From the NCBI GenBank assembly GCA_913031035.1, contig CAJWGN010000003.1, forward strand, positions 1-64,000: DNA of 64,000 nt. Reading direction: 5' to 3'. The notes beneath the pieces were generated by a model. That model worked only from the letters and a program-made list of their open reading frames with translations. It was not told the origin of the DNA and ran no database searches. The DNA is from an uncultured Gammaproteobacteria bacterium. GTDB lineage: Bacteria; Pseudomonadota; Gammaproteobacteria; Pseudomonadales; Pseudohongiellaceae. A program made the position numbers and the translations under genes. Shown here piece by piece: positions 29,651 through 40,302 of this stretch (position 1 is the stretch's first letter; every line of letters starts with the position of its first letter).

Positions 29651-31174
29651 ATGCCTAGCGTAACTTTAATGGTACAAGGTACGACCTCGGATGCAGGGAA
29701 ATCTGTATTGGTAGCTGGTCTTTGCCGATTGCTCGCACGCAGGCAAGTTAAGGTCGCGCCGTTTAAGCCTCAAAACATGGCGCTTAATAGCGCGGTTACG
29801 ATCGAAGGTGGCGAAATAGGTAGAGCGCAAGCGGTGCAGGCCCAAGCCTGTTTCCTGGAGCCGCGCAATGATATGAATCCGATTTTGATTAAGCCCGAAG
29901 CGGATAGCTTCGCCCAGATTATTGTGCTTGGGCAGGTTCTAGAAACCATGGATGCCCAGTCATACCATGCTTATAAGAAGACCGCGCTAAGCTTTGTTCT
30001 GGAATCTCACGTCAGATTGGAAAAAGAATTTGAATTCATTGTCGTTGAAGGCGCTGGCAGTCCGGCTGAGATAAACCTACGGGCAAATGACATAGCCAAT
30101 ATGGGTTTCGCAGAGGCTGTTGATTGCCCTGTGGTTTTAATAGCGGATATTGACCGTGGCGGTGTTTTCGCGACAGTAGTGGGAACTCTCGAACTACTAT
30201 CCGAATCTGAGCGCGGCCGCGTCTGCGGTATTGTCATTAACCGGTTTCGCGGTGATATTAAATTACTTGAATCAGGTCTACGCTGGCTGGAGGATAAAGT
30301 GGGCAAGCCAGTTATAGGGGTTTTGCCGTACTTGAAAGAATTTTACCTAGATGCAGAAGATGCAATTAACGCAAAGCAGCTATTAGACCTAGAGGTTTCT
30401 CATCTAAAAGTCGCGGTTATCGTTTTTCCGAGAATCAGCAACCACACAGATTTTGATCCGCTTCGTTTGCACCCTCAGGTTGACCTTACTTATCTGTCAC
30501 CTGCGGATAGAATCCCTGAGTGTGACTTGCTTATTTTACCTGGTTCGAAAAGTGTTAGATCGGATTTGGCCCTATTGGTTAAAAACGGAGGTGCAGACAA
30601 TATTGCTCGTCATTTGCGCTACGGCGGAAAGCTGTTAGGTATCTGTGGTGGTTTTCAAATGTTGGGCGAGGGTATTGATGATAGCAACGGCGTCGAAAGC
30701 GTGTCCGGCATTTCTGAAGGTCTAGGATTTTTGGAAATGAAGACTATCCTCAAGCCCAGCAAGCAATTGCGGCAGCGTGAGGGCACATTGAGTTTTAGCA
30801 AAGCCCGTGCGGTCGGTTATGAAATCCACTGCGGTGAATCTAGTGGCCCAGCTTTAAATCAGCCATTTATTCGATTTGTAGACGGTTCATCTGACGGGGC
30901 TCTAAGCGGTGATGGTCAGATCATTGGGACCTATTTGCACGGTCTTTTTGATGACCCTGCCTCAGCAAAGGCGTTGCTTTCATGGGCGGGTCTCGACAGC
31001 TTGCACCGGGTCGACGTGGCAGAAATACGGGAACAACAGTTGGAACGTCTCGCTGATGCTTTAGAGGAGCACGTCGAGGTGGAAAAGCTTTTTCCAGCGG
31101 TATTTAATCGAACCGAGCTAGAAGAAAAATTCACCCAAAGCGGCAGAACAAGGCAGGTCCCTTGGAGAGAATAA
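29651..31174 (+). CDS. cobQ: Cobyric acid synthase (CobQ/CbiP)
   Basis: [65 protein letters not shown]. Confidence 0.96.
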   Translation: MPSVTLMVQGTTSDAGKSVLVAGLCRLLARRQVKVAPFKPQNMALNSAVTIEGGEIGRAQAVQAQACFLEPRNDMNPILIKPEADSFAQIIVLGQVLETMDAQSYHAYKKTALSFVLESHVRLEKEFEFIVVEGAGSPAEINLRANDIANMGFAEAVDCPVVLIADIDRGGVFATVVGTLELLSESERGRVCGIVINRFRGDIKLLESGLRWLEDKVGKPVIGVLPYLKEFYLDAEDAINAKQLLDLEVSHLKVAVIVFPRISNHTDFDPLRLHPQVDLTYLSPADRIPECDLLILPGSKSVRSDLALLVKNGGADNIARHLRYGGKLLGICGGFQMLGEGIDDSNGVESVSGISEGLGFLEMKTILKPSKQLRQREGTLSFSKARAVGYEIHCGESSGPALNQPFIRFVDGSSDGALSGDGQIIGTYLHGLFDDPASAKALLSWAGLDSLHRVDVAEIREQQLERLADALEEHVEVEKLFPAVFNRTELEEKFTQSGRTRQVPWRE

Positions 31175-32208
31175 ACCATCGATCGGTTATCTTTTTTTTG
31201 CTGTGCGTGCTGCCACTGATAGTGTTGGTGTACTTGTCTGTAGGGCCTAGTTGGATTCCTCCATGGCGTATATTCTCGCTGCTAGGCGATACTGTGAATG
31301 TTGATTCGACGGTGATTCGTGAAGCCACGATTGTTAGCGCCATTCGTTTGCCTAGAGTGTTAATGGCTGCCTTTGTTGGGGCCTGCCTTGCATGCTGTGG
31401 AGCGGCGATGCAGGGACTTTTTAGGAATCCGCTTGCCGATCCCTCGCTAATTGGTGTGTCTAGTGGTGCCTCAGCCGGAGCCAGTTTTATGATTGTTTTT
31501 GGCGCAGCCTGGCTAGATAGTAGCCAAGTACTCGGCCTGTCTATGGTAAGTGTCGGTGCTGTAGCCGGCGCGGTGGTGGCTGTATTTCTAGTCTACAAGT
31601 TGGCTACCGATAGCTACGGTACATCGGTAATAACAATGCTCTTATCTGGTGTCGCGATCAGCGCCGTGGCAAGTGCGCTGAATAGCATGTTTAGCTATTT
31701 TGCCGATAGCGAAATGCTACGAAGAATAAACGTTTGGGAGATGGGAAACTTAGATGGCGCCAGCTGGGAGCGGGTGGCTCTCATTGCTGTTGTTGCCGGT
31801 GTCTTACTGTGGCGTTTGCCTAGGCACGCTTTGGCGTTAAATGCATTTCTACTCGGCGAGTCCGAAGCGCGGTACCTTGGGATCAATGTTGATTGGGTTA
31901 AAAAGGAACTAGTTTTACTAACCGCCCTTGCTGTCGGGATTAGCGTTGTGATTTCTGGAAACATTGCTTTTGTAGGGCTCGTGGTTCCTCACATCTTGCG
32001 TGGCTTTATCGGCCCAGATCATCGCTACTTATTGCCAAGCTGTGCCTTGGCAGGCGCGATGCTGCTGATAGTGGCCGATATGATTGCGAGAACAATTATT
32101 GCCCCGGCAGAGCTTCCCGCTGGAATTTTGACTTCACTGGTGGGTGCCCCAGTTTTCTTTTATTTGCTGGTAAAAAGTAAATCGCTTAATAACCCTGAGC
32201 GGCTTTAA
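31162..32208 (+). CDS. btuC: FecCD-family ABC permease, B12 transporter BtuC
   Basis: [66 protein letters not shown]. Confidence 0.92.
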   Translation: MERINHRSVIFFLLCVLPLIVLVYLSVGPSWIPPWRIFSLLGDTVNVDSTVIREATIVSAIRLPRVLMAAFVGACLACCGAAMQGLFRNPLADPSLIGVSSGASAGASFMIVFGAAWLDSSQVLGLSMVSVGAVAGAVVAVFLVYKLATDSYGTSVITMLLSGVAISAVASALNSMFSYFADSEMLRRINVWEMGNLDGASWERVALIAVVAGVLLWRLPRHALALNAFLLGESEARYLGINVDWVKKELVLLTALAVGISVVISGNIAFVGLVVPHILRGFIGPDHRYLLPSCALAGAMLLIVADMIARTIIAPAELPAGILTSLVGAPVFFYLLVKSKSLNNPERL

Positions 32209-32228
32209 GGCACGGTAAAAATATTCCA

Positions 32229-33002
32229 ATGACACTTAAAATTCATAACGTAACAGCTAAAATTAGCTCCGCCATATCGCTTGTTGATATTGAGGTTGAG
32301 GTTGAGGCAGGCAGTGTCACTGTCGTTATTGGCCCCAACGGAGCTGGCAAGACTAGCTTGTTGAGAGCTATTTGCAGTGACCTACCTTTTAGCGAAGGGG
32401 TGATTACGTTAAACGACAAAGTTATTTCTCAGTGGGATGCCCAGTCCAAGGCCACGCTACTGGCTATATTGCCCCAACGATCTTCTCTCGAATTTCCTTT
32501 CACTGTTGAGGAAGTCGTAACCATGGGGAGAATTCCTCATAGCACTTCCAATAGTCAGAATCGTGACATCGTCAACAAGGCTTTGGCGCTGGTGGATTGT
32601 AATCATCTTATTGCTCGCTCATTTATTAATCTGTCCGGTGGCGAGAAACAGCGAGTGCAACTTGCTCGGGTGGCTGCTCAGGTTTGGGATGCAGTCGATG
32701 CCGGTGATCGCTGCCTCATCTTAGATGAACCAACCGCTTCATTGGATCTCGCTCATCAGGAAATGGTTGTTCGGATGTTCGAGTTTTTCGCAGCACAGGG
32801 TGTCGCTATATTAGTTGTATTGCATGACTTAAATTTAGCAGCTAAATGCGCCAGTCAAATTTTAGTACTCAAGGATGGTCGCAGTGCAGCATTAGGTAAA
32901 CCTGAAACGGTTTTGACTGAGGAAATGCTGAAAGATGTTTTTAGTATTTCAGCTAAAGTGATAAGCAATCCAGTGAACGGTAAACCAATGGTGGTGACAT
33001 GA
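32229..33002 (+). CDS. btuD: ABC transporter ATP-binding protein, B12 transporter BtuD
   Basis: VVIGPNGAGKTSLLRAI; NLSGGEKQRVQLARV; CLILDEPTASLDLAHQ. Confidence 0.9.
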   Translation: MTLKIHNVTAKISSAISLVDIEVEVEAGSVTVVIGPNGAGKTSLLRAICSDLPFSEGVITLNDKVISQWDAQSKATLLAILPQRSSLEFPFTVEEVVTMGRIPHSTSNSQNRDIVNKALALVDCNHLIARSFINLSGGEKQRVQLARVAAQVWDAVDAGDRCLILDEPTASLDLAHQEMVVRMFEFFAAQGVAILVVLHDLNLAAKCASQILVLKDGRSAALGKPETVLTEEMLKDVFSISAKVISNPVNGKPMVVT

Positions 33003-33580
33003 ATAAGCCGCCAAAATCTTTAACCAACCTACATTTTATTTTAGGTGGTGCTCGTTCCGGTAAAAGCCGTTTAGCGTTGGCAAGCGCTCAACAGATTGCA
33101 AGCAGCAGCGGTGCATCGCTTGTTTTCATTGCCACAGCGACTGCAAATGATGAAGAGATGCGCAAACGTATCGAAAAACATCAGGCTGAAAGGGTTTCCA
33201 CTAACGGTGAAAACCCCTGGGCTCTTGTAGAGGAGCCATTACATCTAGCCAGATCACTGCTTCAAAACGATGGCAAGGGAAAAGTAATAGTAGTGGACTG
33301 TTTGACGCTTTGGATAAGCAACTGCCTTCATCACAATGTATGGGATAAACACCAAGACGAGCTGTTGAATTGCCTAGAGCAGTTGAAATGTGAGGTGATT
33401 TTTGTCAGCAATGAAACTGGCCTAGGTATCGTACCGATGGGCGAACTGACAAGGCAATATGTTGATGCCAGTGGGTTTTTTCACCAGCGTATGGCTCAGC
33501 ATTGCGCCCATGTCATTTTTACCGTCGCGGGCTTGCCCCATATTCTAAAAGATGAACGACAGTTAAAAGACAGTGTGTAA
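32999..33580 (+). CDS. cobU: Adenosylcobinamide kinase/guanylyltransferase
   Basis: FILGGARSGKSRLAL; VDCLTLWISN; FVSNETGLGIVPMGELTRQYVDASGFFHQRMA. Confidence 0.95.
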   Translation: MNKPPKSLTNLHFILGGARSGKSRLALASAQQIASSSGASLVFIATATANDEEMRKRIEKHQAERVSTNGENPWALVEEPLHLARSLLQNDGKGKVIVVDCLTLWISNCLHHNVWDKHQDELLNCLEQLKCEVIFVSNETGLGIVPMGELTRQYVDASGFFHQRMAQHCAHVIFTVAGLPHILKDERQLKDSV

Positions 33581-33620
33581 GCCAGTCAGACTGCAATTGT
33601 ACTTTTAGATTAGGAAACAC

Positions 33621-34658
33621 ATGACTAAGCGTTGGTACCACAAAAAAACCAAGACAATCGACAGCGAAGCAATTACTGGCGCATTGGTTAGGCAGGCAGC
33701 CCTTACCAAGCCAGCAGGATCACTTGGTCGCTTAGAGGAGATCGGCGTCAATTTTTCTGGTTGGCAAAGCACCGAAAAACCGTCTTTGGATAGAGTTCAA
33801 ATTGCTGTGTTCGCAGCAGACCACGGCATTGCCGAGGCAGGCGTTTCTGCTTTTCCGCAGCAGGTGACGGTGGAGATGGTGAAAAATTTCGCTCATGGCG
33901 GCGCTGCAATTTCAGTTCTGGCGAAGCAGTGGGGTGCACGTTTTTCTATTATAAATATGGGTACAGTTTTTCCTTGTGAGGAGTTGCCCGGGCTTATTTC
34001 TAGCCCCGTTGCAGCGGGCACTCATAATTTCGCCAAGCAAGCTGCGATGTCATCCGCCCAGCTTGAGCAAGCCTTGCTCCGCGGTTCCGAGGCTGTATTG
34101 GATGACAGCCAGATATTTATTGGTGGAGAGATGGGCATAGCTAACACCACGTCGGCGGCCGCTCTGGGCTGTGCGTATCTTGGTCTGGTCGCCGTCCAGC
34201 TTACCGGTCGTGGCACAGGTATTGATGATGCAGTGTTGCACCATAAAATAAAATTAATAGATTCAGCTCTGGATCTGCATAAAGAGGTTGCAACCACTGC
34301 CTTTGAAAAGCTTCGCTGTTTTGGTGGTTTTGAGATAGCGGCGCTAGCAGGTGCCTACATTGCCTGTGCCCAAAAAGGTGTGCCGGTGCTGGTTGATGGT
34401 TTTATTAGTACCGCAGCGGCAGTGGCAGCAGTGTCTCTGAATTCCGGCGTTCGCGATTGGATGCTATTTAGCCATTATTCGCAAGAGTCTGGTCACAGGC
34501 ATCTGCTAGGTTTTTTGGATGCCAGCCCTTTGCTAGATTTTCAAATGCGGTTAGGCGAAGGCAGTGGTGCGGCACTTTGCGTGCCGCTACTTCAGTCGGC
34601 GTGTTTACTACAGTCCGAAATGGCTACCTTTGGGGAAGCCGCAGTGAGGGTAAACTAG
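33621..34658 (+). CDS. cobT: Nicotinate-nucleotide--dimethylbenzimidazole phosphoribosyltransferase
   Basis: LTKPAGSLGRLEEIG; FAADHGIAEAGVSAFPQQVTVEMVKNFAHGGAAISVLA; FIGGEMGIANTTSAAAL; GEGSGAAL. Confidence 0.96.
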   Translation: MTKRWYHKKTKTIDSEAITGALVRQAALTKPAGSLGRLEEIGVNFSGWQSTEKPSLDRVQIAVFAADHGIAEAGVSAFPQQVTVEMVKNFAHGGAAISVLAKQWGARFSIINMGTVFPCEELPGLISSPVAAGTHNFAKQAAMSSAQLEQALLRGSEAVLDDSQIFIGGEMGIANTTSAAALGCAYLGLVAVQLTGRGTGIDDAVLHHKIKLIDSALDLHKEVATTAFEKLRCFGGFEIAALAGAYIACAQKGVPVLVDGFISTAAAVAAVSLNSGVRDWMLFSHYSQESGHRHLLGFLDASPLLDFQMRLGEGSGAALCVPLLQSACLLQSEMATFGEAAVRVN

Positions 34659-34661
34659 CGT

Positions 34662-35462
34662 ATGAATGACAGTGATGAACAAGTAGGGTCTGCCAAGAGC
34701 GAAAAGCTCAATGCATGGGGCCGAGCCTATGAGTCACTGCGCACGGCTTTAGGCTTCTTAACTCAAATTCCCGTTGGTAGTGATGTGCGCTTCGATGATG
34801 ATTCTATTCGCTATTCAATTCTTTTTTATCCTGTTATTGGTTTGCTGTTAGGCATTGTCATTTACTTCGCTGCCAGCTTAATGCCGTTCACCTTGATTTT
34901 AAACTCGGCACTGATCATATGCTTGTTAGTCGTGCTAACTGGCGGGCTTCATCTCGACGGCCTAGCCGATTGCACAGATGCTTGGTTTGGGGGGATGGGC
35001 GATAAAGTAAGAACTCTCGAGATCATGAAAGATTCCCATAGTGGGGCCATGGCTGCCGTGTCAGTGTCGATGTTTCTCATTGTTAAAACAGCAGCGGTTT
35101 ATGAAGTGCTCGAAGCTGAGCAATTTGCACTGTTGATTTTGGCGCCAGTACTTTCCCGCCTTTCCGTGCTTGGCTTGTTTATATCTACTCCCTACATTGG
35201 CCTCGGGCCAATCGGCAAAGCAATCTCCACATCTAACCCCACCCATCTTTATGTGACATTGATTGCAACTGTTGTGCTGTGTTTCTTCGTGATTCCAGAG
35301 GGAGGGTTAATTCTGCTGTTGGTACTCGTTTTTGGACTTGCCTTGCTGCTTCGAAAACTTATGCTAGCCCGCTTGCAAGGGTTTACTGGAGACTGTGCCG
35401 GTGCTCAAATTGAATTGCTCGAAGCTTTTGTATTAATTGGTGGCAGTCTTGTGGTGTCTTAA
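34662..35462 (+). CDS. cobS: Adenosylcobinamide-GDP ribazoletransferase
   Basis: GFLTQIPVG; TGGLHLDGLADCTDAWFGGMGDKVRTLEIMKDSHSGAMA; GDCAGAQIEL. Confidence 0.94.
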   Translation: MNDSDEQVGSAKSEKLNAWGRAYESLRTALGFLTQIPVGSDVRFDDDSIRYSILFYPVIGLLLGIVIYFAASLMPFTLILNSALIICLLVVLTGGLHLDGLADCTDAWFGGMGDKVRTLEIMKDSHSGAMAAVSVSMFLIVKTAAVYEVLEAEQFALLILAPVLSRLSVLGLFISTPYIGLGPIGKAISTSNPTHLYVTLIATVVLCFFVIPEGGLILLLVLVFGLALLLRKLMLARLQGFTGDCAGAQIELLEAFVLIGGSLVVS

Positions 35463-35484
35463 TTTGGAATCAGCGGGGGTGGCG

Positions 35485-36417
35485 ATGGCTTTTGCTCTTG
35501 CCATCGATTATTTGTTTGGTGAGCCTAAGCGGCTCCATCCCCTCGTTGGGTTTGGCGCTATAGCAAGCTGGATAGAATCCGTCCTTAATGGAAAATCGGC
35601 AGTGAAAAGTTCCAGCGTTTCCAGATTAAATGGCGCTCTTGGCTGGATATTATTGTGTATTCCGTTGCCGATAATTTTAGCCAGCGTTCTTATTAAACTC
35701 TCGTCATCATGGGCTTTCTTGCTATCCGTATTCAGTCTGTATCTTTGTATCGCGCCTAACAGTCTTGCTAAACATGCCTATGCAATCGAGGGTAGCCTTG
35801 CGAAAAATGATATTGAAAAGTCGCGAGTAGCACTGGGCGCAATTGTGAGCCGTGATTGTGGGGAATTAGATTCCAAGCAAATTGCGGCGGGATCAGTCGA
35901 ATCTGTATTAGAGAATGGCAGCGATGCAGTGATAGCACCGCTTTTTTGGTATTTTCTATTCGGTGCTCCGGGCGTTGTATTCTACCGATTAGCGAACACT
36001 CTCGATGCTATGTGGGGCTATAGAACTAAGCGTTTCAATAACTTTGGCTTCGCTGCGGCCAAACTGGACGACCTTTTAAATTGGGTGCCTGCTCGTTGTT
36101 GTGCCTTTCTCTATGGTGCAGGGGGCAATTTCTTAAAAGCCATAGGGTGTTGGCAAAGCCAAGCTAAGCATTGGTCAAGCCCAAATGCAGGCCCAGTAAT
36201 GGCAAGTGGAGCGGGTGCCCTAAACTTAGTCATCGGAGGCCGCGCTTCTTATCATGGGCAAGAAGAGTCACGCCCAGTTTTAGGAGTTGGAGAAATACCC
36301 GATACAGGGGATATTCGGCGTAGTGTGAATTTGGTTAACAGGGCAACGGCCTATTTTGTTTCAGTAATTTTACTTTGGGAGCTAGGCCTTTGTTATCTCG
36401 CCACGGTGGCAATCTAG
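35485..36417 (+). CDS. cbiB: Adenosylcobinamide-phosphate synthase CbiB/CobD
   Basis: MAFALAIDYLFGEPKRLHPLVGFG; ALGAIVSRDCGELDSKQIAAGSVESVLENGSDAVIAPLFWY; start 35485 inferred (ORF track TTG start 35437 overlaps cobS). Confidence 0.92.
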   Translation: MAFALAIDYLFGEPKRLHPLVGFGAIASWIESVLNGKSAVKSSSVSRLNGALGWILLCIPLPIILASVLIKLSSSWAFLLSVFSLYLCIAPNSLAKHAYAIEGSLAKNDIEKSRVALGAIVSRDCGELDSKQIAAGSVESVLENGSDAVIAPLFWYFLFGAPGVVFYRLANTLDAMWGYRTKRFNNFGFAAAKLDDLLNWVPARCCAFLYGAGGNFLKAIGCWQSQAKHWSSPNAGPVMASGAGALNLVIGGRASYHGQEESRPVLGVGEIPDTGDIRRSVNLVNRATAYFVSVILLWELGLCYLATVAI

Positions 36418-37448
36418 TCGCGGCTTCTGCGGAATTTGGTATTCCAAAGGAGCGATGGATAGATTTATCTACGGGAATAAGCCCTTGGGTTTGGCCTGTG
36501 TCTGATATCCCTGATGCAGTCTGGCAACGTTTGCCTTGTGAAGATAATGATCTAGAAATTGCTGCGGGGCTTGCCTATGGCTGTGAGCCCAGTGCAGTGC
36601 TTGCTGTGCCGGGTTCGCAATATGCGATTCACAAGATACCCGATATCGTTTCTAGCTTAGTGTCGATATCCGCTTCGACAAACAAAGAGCGCGCAGTGGC
36701 TATACCCACAGTGGGTTACCGGGAGCACAAACTGTCATGGGAATCAGCTGGGTTTGATATTTTGACTTACTCTAGCGAAACTCAGTTACTTGAAATGGTG
36801 AATAAAGAACTGATTCAGTGCGCTGTAGTAATCAACCCAAATAACCCAACAACTCAAACGATGGCTCCGAAAACCCTGTTATTGATCGCTTCTATACTGG
36901 CTGCTCGTCAGGGCTTTCTGATTGTAGATGAAGCCTTTGTCGATGTGAATCCAGAACTCAGTGTTAGCCACTGTTGCCCAGCGCCAGGATTGATAGTGCT
37001 GCGGTCGGTTGGGAAGTTTTTTGGATTGGCTGGTATTCGACTAGGCTTTATTTTGGGTGATCAAGGTTTTCTCGCGAGGATTAAGAGATCCTTGCCTCTG
37101 TGGACAGTCACTACAGTATCGCGGTGGCTGGGAGAACAGGCGCTGTCCGATACTGATTGGCAGTTGAGGCAACGGAGTAGGCTCAGAACACAAAGCGAGG
37201 AGTGGATGGAATTGATAGCGATCCGATATCCCGATTTATCCCTGCAGCTAAACCCTTTGTTCGTCACAGCCGCCTGCGAGCCTAAAGAATCCTTGAGGAT
37301 TTACCAATCACTGGCCAAATTAGGCATATTGGTTCGCTTGTTTACTTTGGAGGAAGGTTTCAGTGGGCTTAGGTTTGGCCTGCCGAGTGAAACTGAATGT
37401 CAGGAATTTGAAAAGAGGTTTAGCGAATCCCCAACCGCATTCGCTTAA
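36375..37448 (+). CDS. Threonine-phosphate decarboxylase / CobC-type PLP enzyme
   Basis: HGGNLVAASAEFGIPKERWIDLSTGISP; INPNNPTTQTM; VDEAFVDVNPE; SVGKFFGLAGIRLGFILG. Confidence 0.92.
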   Translation: MGARPLLSRHGGNLVAASAEFGIPKERWIDLSTGISPWVWPVSDIPDAVWQRLPCEDNDLEIAAGLAYGCEPSAVLAVPGSQYAIHKIPDIVSSLVSISASTNKERAVAIPTVGYREHKLSWESAGFDILTYSSETQLLEMVNKELIQCAVVINPNNPTTQTMAPKTLLLIASILAARQGFLIVDEAFVDVNPELSVSHCCPAPGLIVLRSVGKFFGLAGIRLGFILGDQGFLARIKRSLPLWTVTTVSRWLGEQALSDTDWQLRQRSRLRTQSEEWMELIAIRYPDLSLQLNPLFVTAACEPKESLRIYQSLAKLGILVRLFTLEEGFSGLRFGLPSETECQEFEKRFSESPTAFA

Positions 37449-37457
37449 AGAAGAATT

Positions 37458-38387
37458 ATGATGAGACTAAAAAATATTACTGTGAGAAGGCCTAGAATCT
37501 TTACTGAGCTGAGCAGTTTAAGTTTGTTCTTCGGGCTGTTCCTGCCTGCTTTCGGTGTCGCTCAAATCAGTGTGATTGATGACTTTGGTAATACTGTTAC
37601 TTTACAAGAACCTGCTAAGCGAATAGTCAGCTTGGCACCTCATATTACCGAAACGCTTTATGCGGCAGGCGCCGGCGACAATATAATTGCGACGGTACGT
37701 TACAGTGACTATCCTCCAGCGGCGTTAGATATTCCGATCATTGGATCTTACAAAGAGGTGTCTTATGAGTCGTTGCTCAGCATGAATCCAGATTTAGTGA
37801 TTGTATGGGCTAGTGGCAACGGAGATGAGATCACCGCGAGAATCAAAAGTTTGGGCCTTACTGTTTTTCTGGATGAGCCGCGAGAATTAGAAGACATTGC
37901 GTCTTCACTGCGCCGGTTTGGCAAGCTTACCGGTAACGAAGAGATAGCCGACGCGGAGGCGGATAGTTTCATGAAGAAGCTTGTCGTTCTAAGGCAGGAT
38001 TATAATGAGGATGAAATCCTTGATGTATTCTACCAAGTTTGGAATGACCCGTTGACCACACTGAACGGAGATCATCTTATCTCCAACATTATTCGCCTTT
38101 GCGGCGGACGCAATATCTTTGCAGATGTCATTCCTTTGGCTCCTGTTGTTAACGCTGAATCTGTCCTAACTGCCGACCCTCAAGTTATAGTGGTCAGTGG
38201 TATGGGTAGCGACCGCCCTGAGTGGCTGGATGAATGGAAAGCTTGGCCGGGCTTAGCAGCAAATGATAATGACCAGCTTCACTATATCCCGCCAGACCTA
38301 CTCCAGCGAAATTCACCGAGGGTGATACAAGGCGCCCAACTATTGTGTGAGATACTTTCAAAAGCGAGAACTGTTTACTCTCAGTAA
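37458..38387 (+). CDS. btuF: Cobalamin ABC transporter substrate-binding protein BtuF
   Basis: Signal peptide; RIVSLAPHITETLYAAGAGDNIIATVRYSDYPPAALDIPIIGSYKEVSYESLLSMNPDLVIVW. Confidence 0.9.
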   Translation: MMRLKNITVRRPRIFTELSSLSLFFGLFLPAFGVAQISVIDDFGNTVTLQEPAKRIVSLAPHITETLYAAGAGDNIIATVRYSDYPPAALDIPIIGSYKEVSYESLLSMNPDLVIVWASGNGDEITARIKSLGLTVFLDEPRELEDIASSLRRFGKLTGNEEIADAEADSFMKKLVVLRQDYNEDEILDVFYQVWNDPLTTLNGDHLISNIIRLCGGRNIFADVIPLAPVVNAESVLTADPQVIVVSGMGSDRPEWLDEWKAWPGLAANDNDQLHYIPPDLLQRNSPRVIQGAQLLCEILSKARTVYSQ

Positions 38388-38545
38388 TCTACTAACTGTG
38401 TTTTAAATGCCGTTTATTTTTTGTATTCATGAATTTCTTATGTATCCCATGGAGAGCCGATTCAACGAATCGACTGTTCATTAATTTTACATAAGCTGAT
38501 AACTTATAGAAAAAGCGCTACCAACAAGCGTCATAACAATAACTA

Positions 38546-39010
38546 TTGGGACTATTGCCAGCTATGTTCATCTGGCTAGAAAATACCTCGCTCGCTCTCT
38601 GGGTTAGCGAATCCTACTATGCCTATCCAGCACTGCTTAGCCTTCATATAGTTGGCTTGGCAATGGTTGTGGGCCTGACTTCTATGCAGAACTTAAAGCT
38701 GCTGGGTCTGTTTTTTGGACTGACATTAGCGGGGCAGTCTGCCCTGATAAAGTTGGCGCTGGCAGGGTTTTGCTTAAACTTATTTTCTGGACTGTTGCTA
38801 TTCTCGTCTCAAGCGAGCTACCTGATCACCAGTTTGCCTTTCCTGCTTAAGATAAGCTTTATCGCCACTGCTATGGTGGTGTCAGTATTGATTCAAGTGC
38901 GAATTAAAAGCTCGCTGTCAGCAAGTTCATCTTTGAAAGCTCTAGCGCTGGCTTCGTTGATGCTGTGGTCATCTGCAATTATTGCCGGGCGATTAATCGC
39001 CTATGTGTAG
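38546..39010 (+). CDS. Small integral membrane protein (DUF6644-like), paralogue 1
   Basis: WLENTSLALWVSESYYAYPALLSLHIVGLAMVVGL; several predicted TM helices; resembles next ORF. Confidence 0.65.
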   Translation: MGLLPAMFIWLENTSLALWVSESYYAYPALLSLHIVGLAMVVGLTSMQNLKLLGLFFGLTLAGQSALIKLALAGFCLNLFSGLLLFSSQASYLITSLPFLLKISFIATAMVVSVLIQVRIKSSLSASSSLKALALASLMLWSSAIIAGRLIAYV

Positions 39011-39022
39011 GGGGCAATAAGC

Positions 39023-39505
39023 ATGTTGGAATCATTCGCTATAGCCATTGTCGACAGCTCGTTGACTCAGTGGATACAAATAAACTATTGGTTGTGGCCG
39101 GTACTGGAGATTGCTCACTTTATGGGCTTATCTTTGTTAATCGGCGGTCTACTGATTGTGGATTTGAGTTTGGCGGGATTGCTACAGCTGCAGCTATCGG
39201 CAACTCATAAGCTGCTTCCAGTTGTGTTGATTGGTTTTGGTATCAACCTAGTGACGGGAATTTTATTCTTTTACGGCGACCCTGTGCGCTACTCGGTAAA
39301 CATTGGGTTTCAGATTAAGATGTGCCTAATTGGCTTAGCTGGAATTAACGCACTTTTCTATCACTGGAAGCTAAGCCCTTTGATGGCAGATTGGAACTCT
39401 GAGTCTCGGCCCCCGCTCGCAAAACTGATAGCAATTACTTCGCTCACAGCCTGGATGGGGGTTTTGTTGTTCGGAAGACTTATTCCCTACGTCGGCACTG
39501 GCTAG
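39023..39505 (+). CDS. Small integral membrane protein (DUF6644-like), paralogue 2
   Basis: VDSSLTQWIQINYWLWPVLEIAHFMGLSLLIGGLLIVDLSLAGL; 12 bp after previous ORF. Confidence 0.65.
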   Translation: MLESFAIAIVDSSLTQWIQINYWLWPVLEIAHFMGLSLLIGGLLIVDLSLAGLLQLQLSATHKLLPVVLIGFGINLVTGILFFYGDPVRYSVNIGFQIKMCLIGLAGINALFYHWKLSPLMADWNSESRPPLAKLIAITSLTAWMGVLLFGRLIPYVGTG

Positions 39506-39529
39506 CTAAGGTCCCTTAGTTTGTCGAAT

Positions 39530-40285
39530 TTAGTCATCATACTTGGAGGGAAAGAATCGCACCGATGCTCTTGACGCTTCCGCGTCACAGTCGTAAACAT
39601 CTAGCTTGTAACCCTTGGCTGCCGGTAGCCAACGTGTGGTGTAGGACGCAGGCTCAAGCAGAAACATCGGGTCTTCCAAGGTCAGGGTCATGTTCAGCTG
39701 TTCACCATCTATGGAATACTTTTCAGTCAGAATTTTTTGTGCTGAGGAAGGAATGCCGTTGTAATCATCAAAGCCCGCAATGTCAAAAACAAAATGGGTT
39801 GTGGTGACTATCAAAGTATCGTCTTCGTATACGCCAACTGAAAATCCCTGCAAGCTAAAATCTATAGCAGACGGTTCGCGCCCGTCCAACCAAACTGTAC
39901 GTAGTTGATCGTCTTTCTCATACCGCAGTAAGACTCGATCAGGCCACTGAGTGATTTGCATATGATAAGGGTCATATTGAATCGCAGGCGACGAAGCAGG
40001 TTGGCAATCATACTTTGGCGCGACTGTTTCTTCCCAGACTTCTTGATAGGCCTTGGCACGGGCATTTAGCTTGGGAAAGTTGGTTTCGTTCCATGGCATA
40101 TCAACGCCGTTTACCGGGCGCACACTAAAACCGCCGTCCCAAACTCCTTCAAGGTCAGGAATTGTGTCAAATCTTTGGGCCTGCACCTGATTTGTAGCCA
40201 GAGATAGCGCTAGGGCTGCCGTAAGCGTTAAGCTCGTCATTGAATTTGAATATAGGTTGGATCTCAAAGAAGTAAATAAGGTCAT
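39530..40285 (-). CDS. Secreted protein of unknown function
   Basis: Signal peptide TAALALSLATNQVQAQ; VWDGGFSVRPVNGVDMPWN...YDPYHMQITQWPDRVLLRYEKDDQLRTVWLDGR. Confidence 0.7.
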   Translation of the reverse strand: MTLFTSLRSNLYSNSMTSLTLTAALALSLATNQVQAQRFDTIPDLEGVWDGGFSVRPVNGVDMPWNETNFPKLNARAKAYQEVWEETVAPKYDCQPASSPAIQYDPYHMQITQWPDRVLLRYEKDDQLRTVWLDGREPSAIDFSLQGFSVGVYEDDTLIVTTTHFVFDIAGFDDYNGIPSSAQKILTEKYSIDGEQLNMTLTLEDPMFLLEPASYTTRWLPAAKGYKLDVYDCDAEASRASVRFFPSKYDD

Positions 40286-40302
40286 CGTTTTCTCCTCGCA
40301 GC

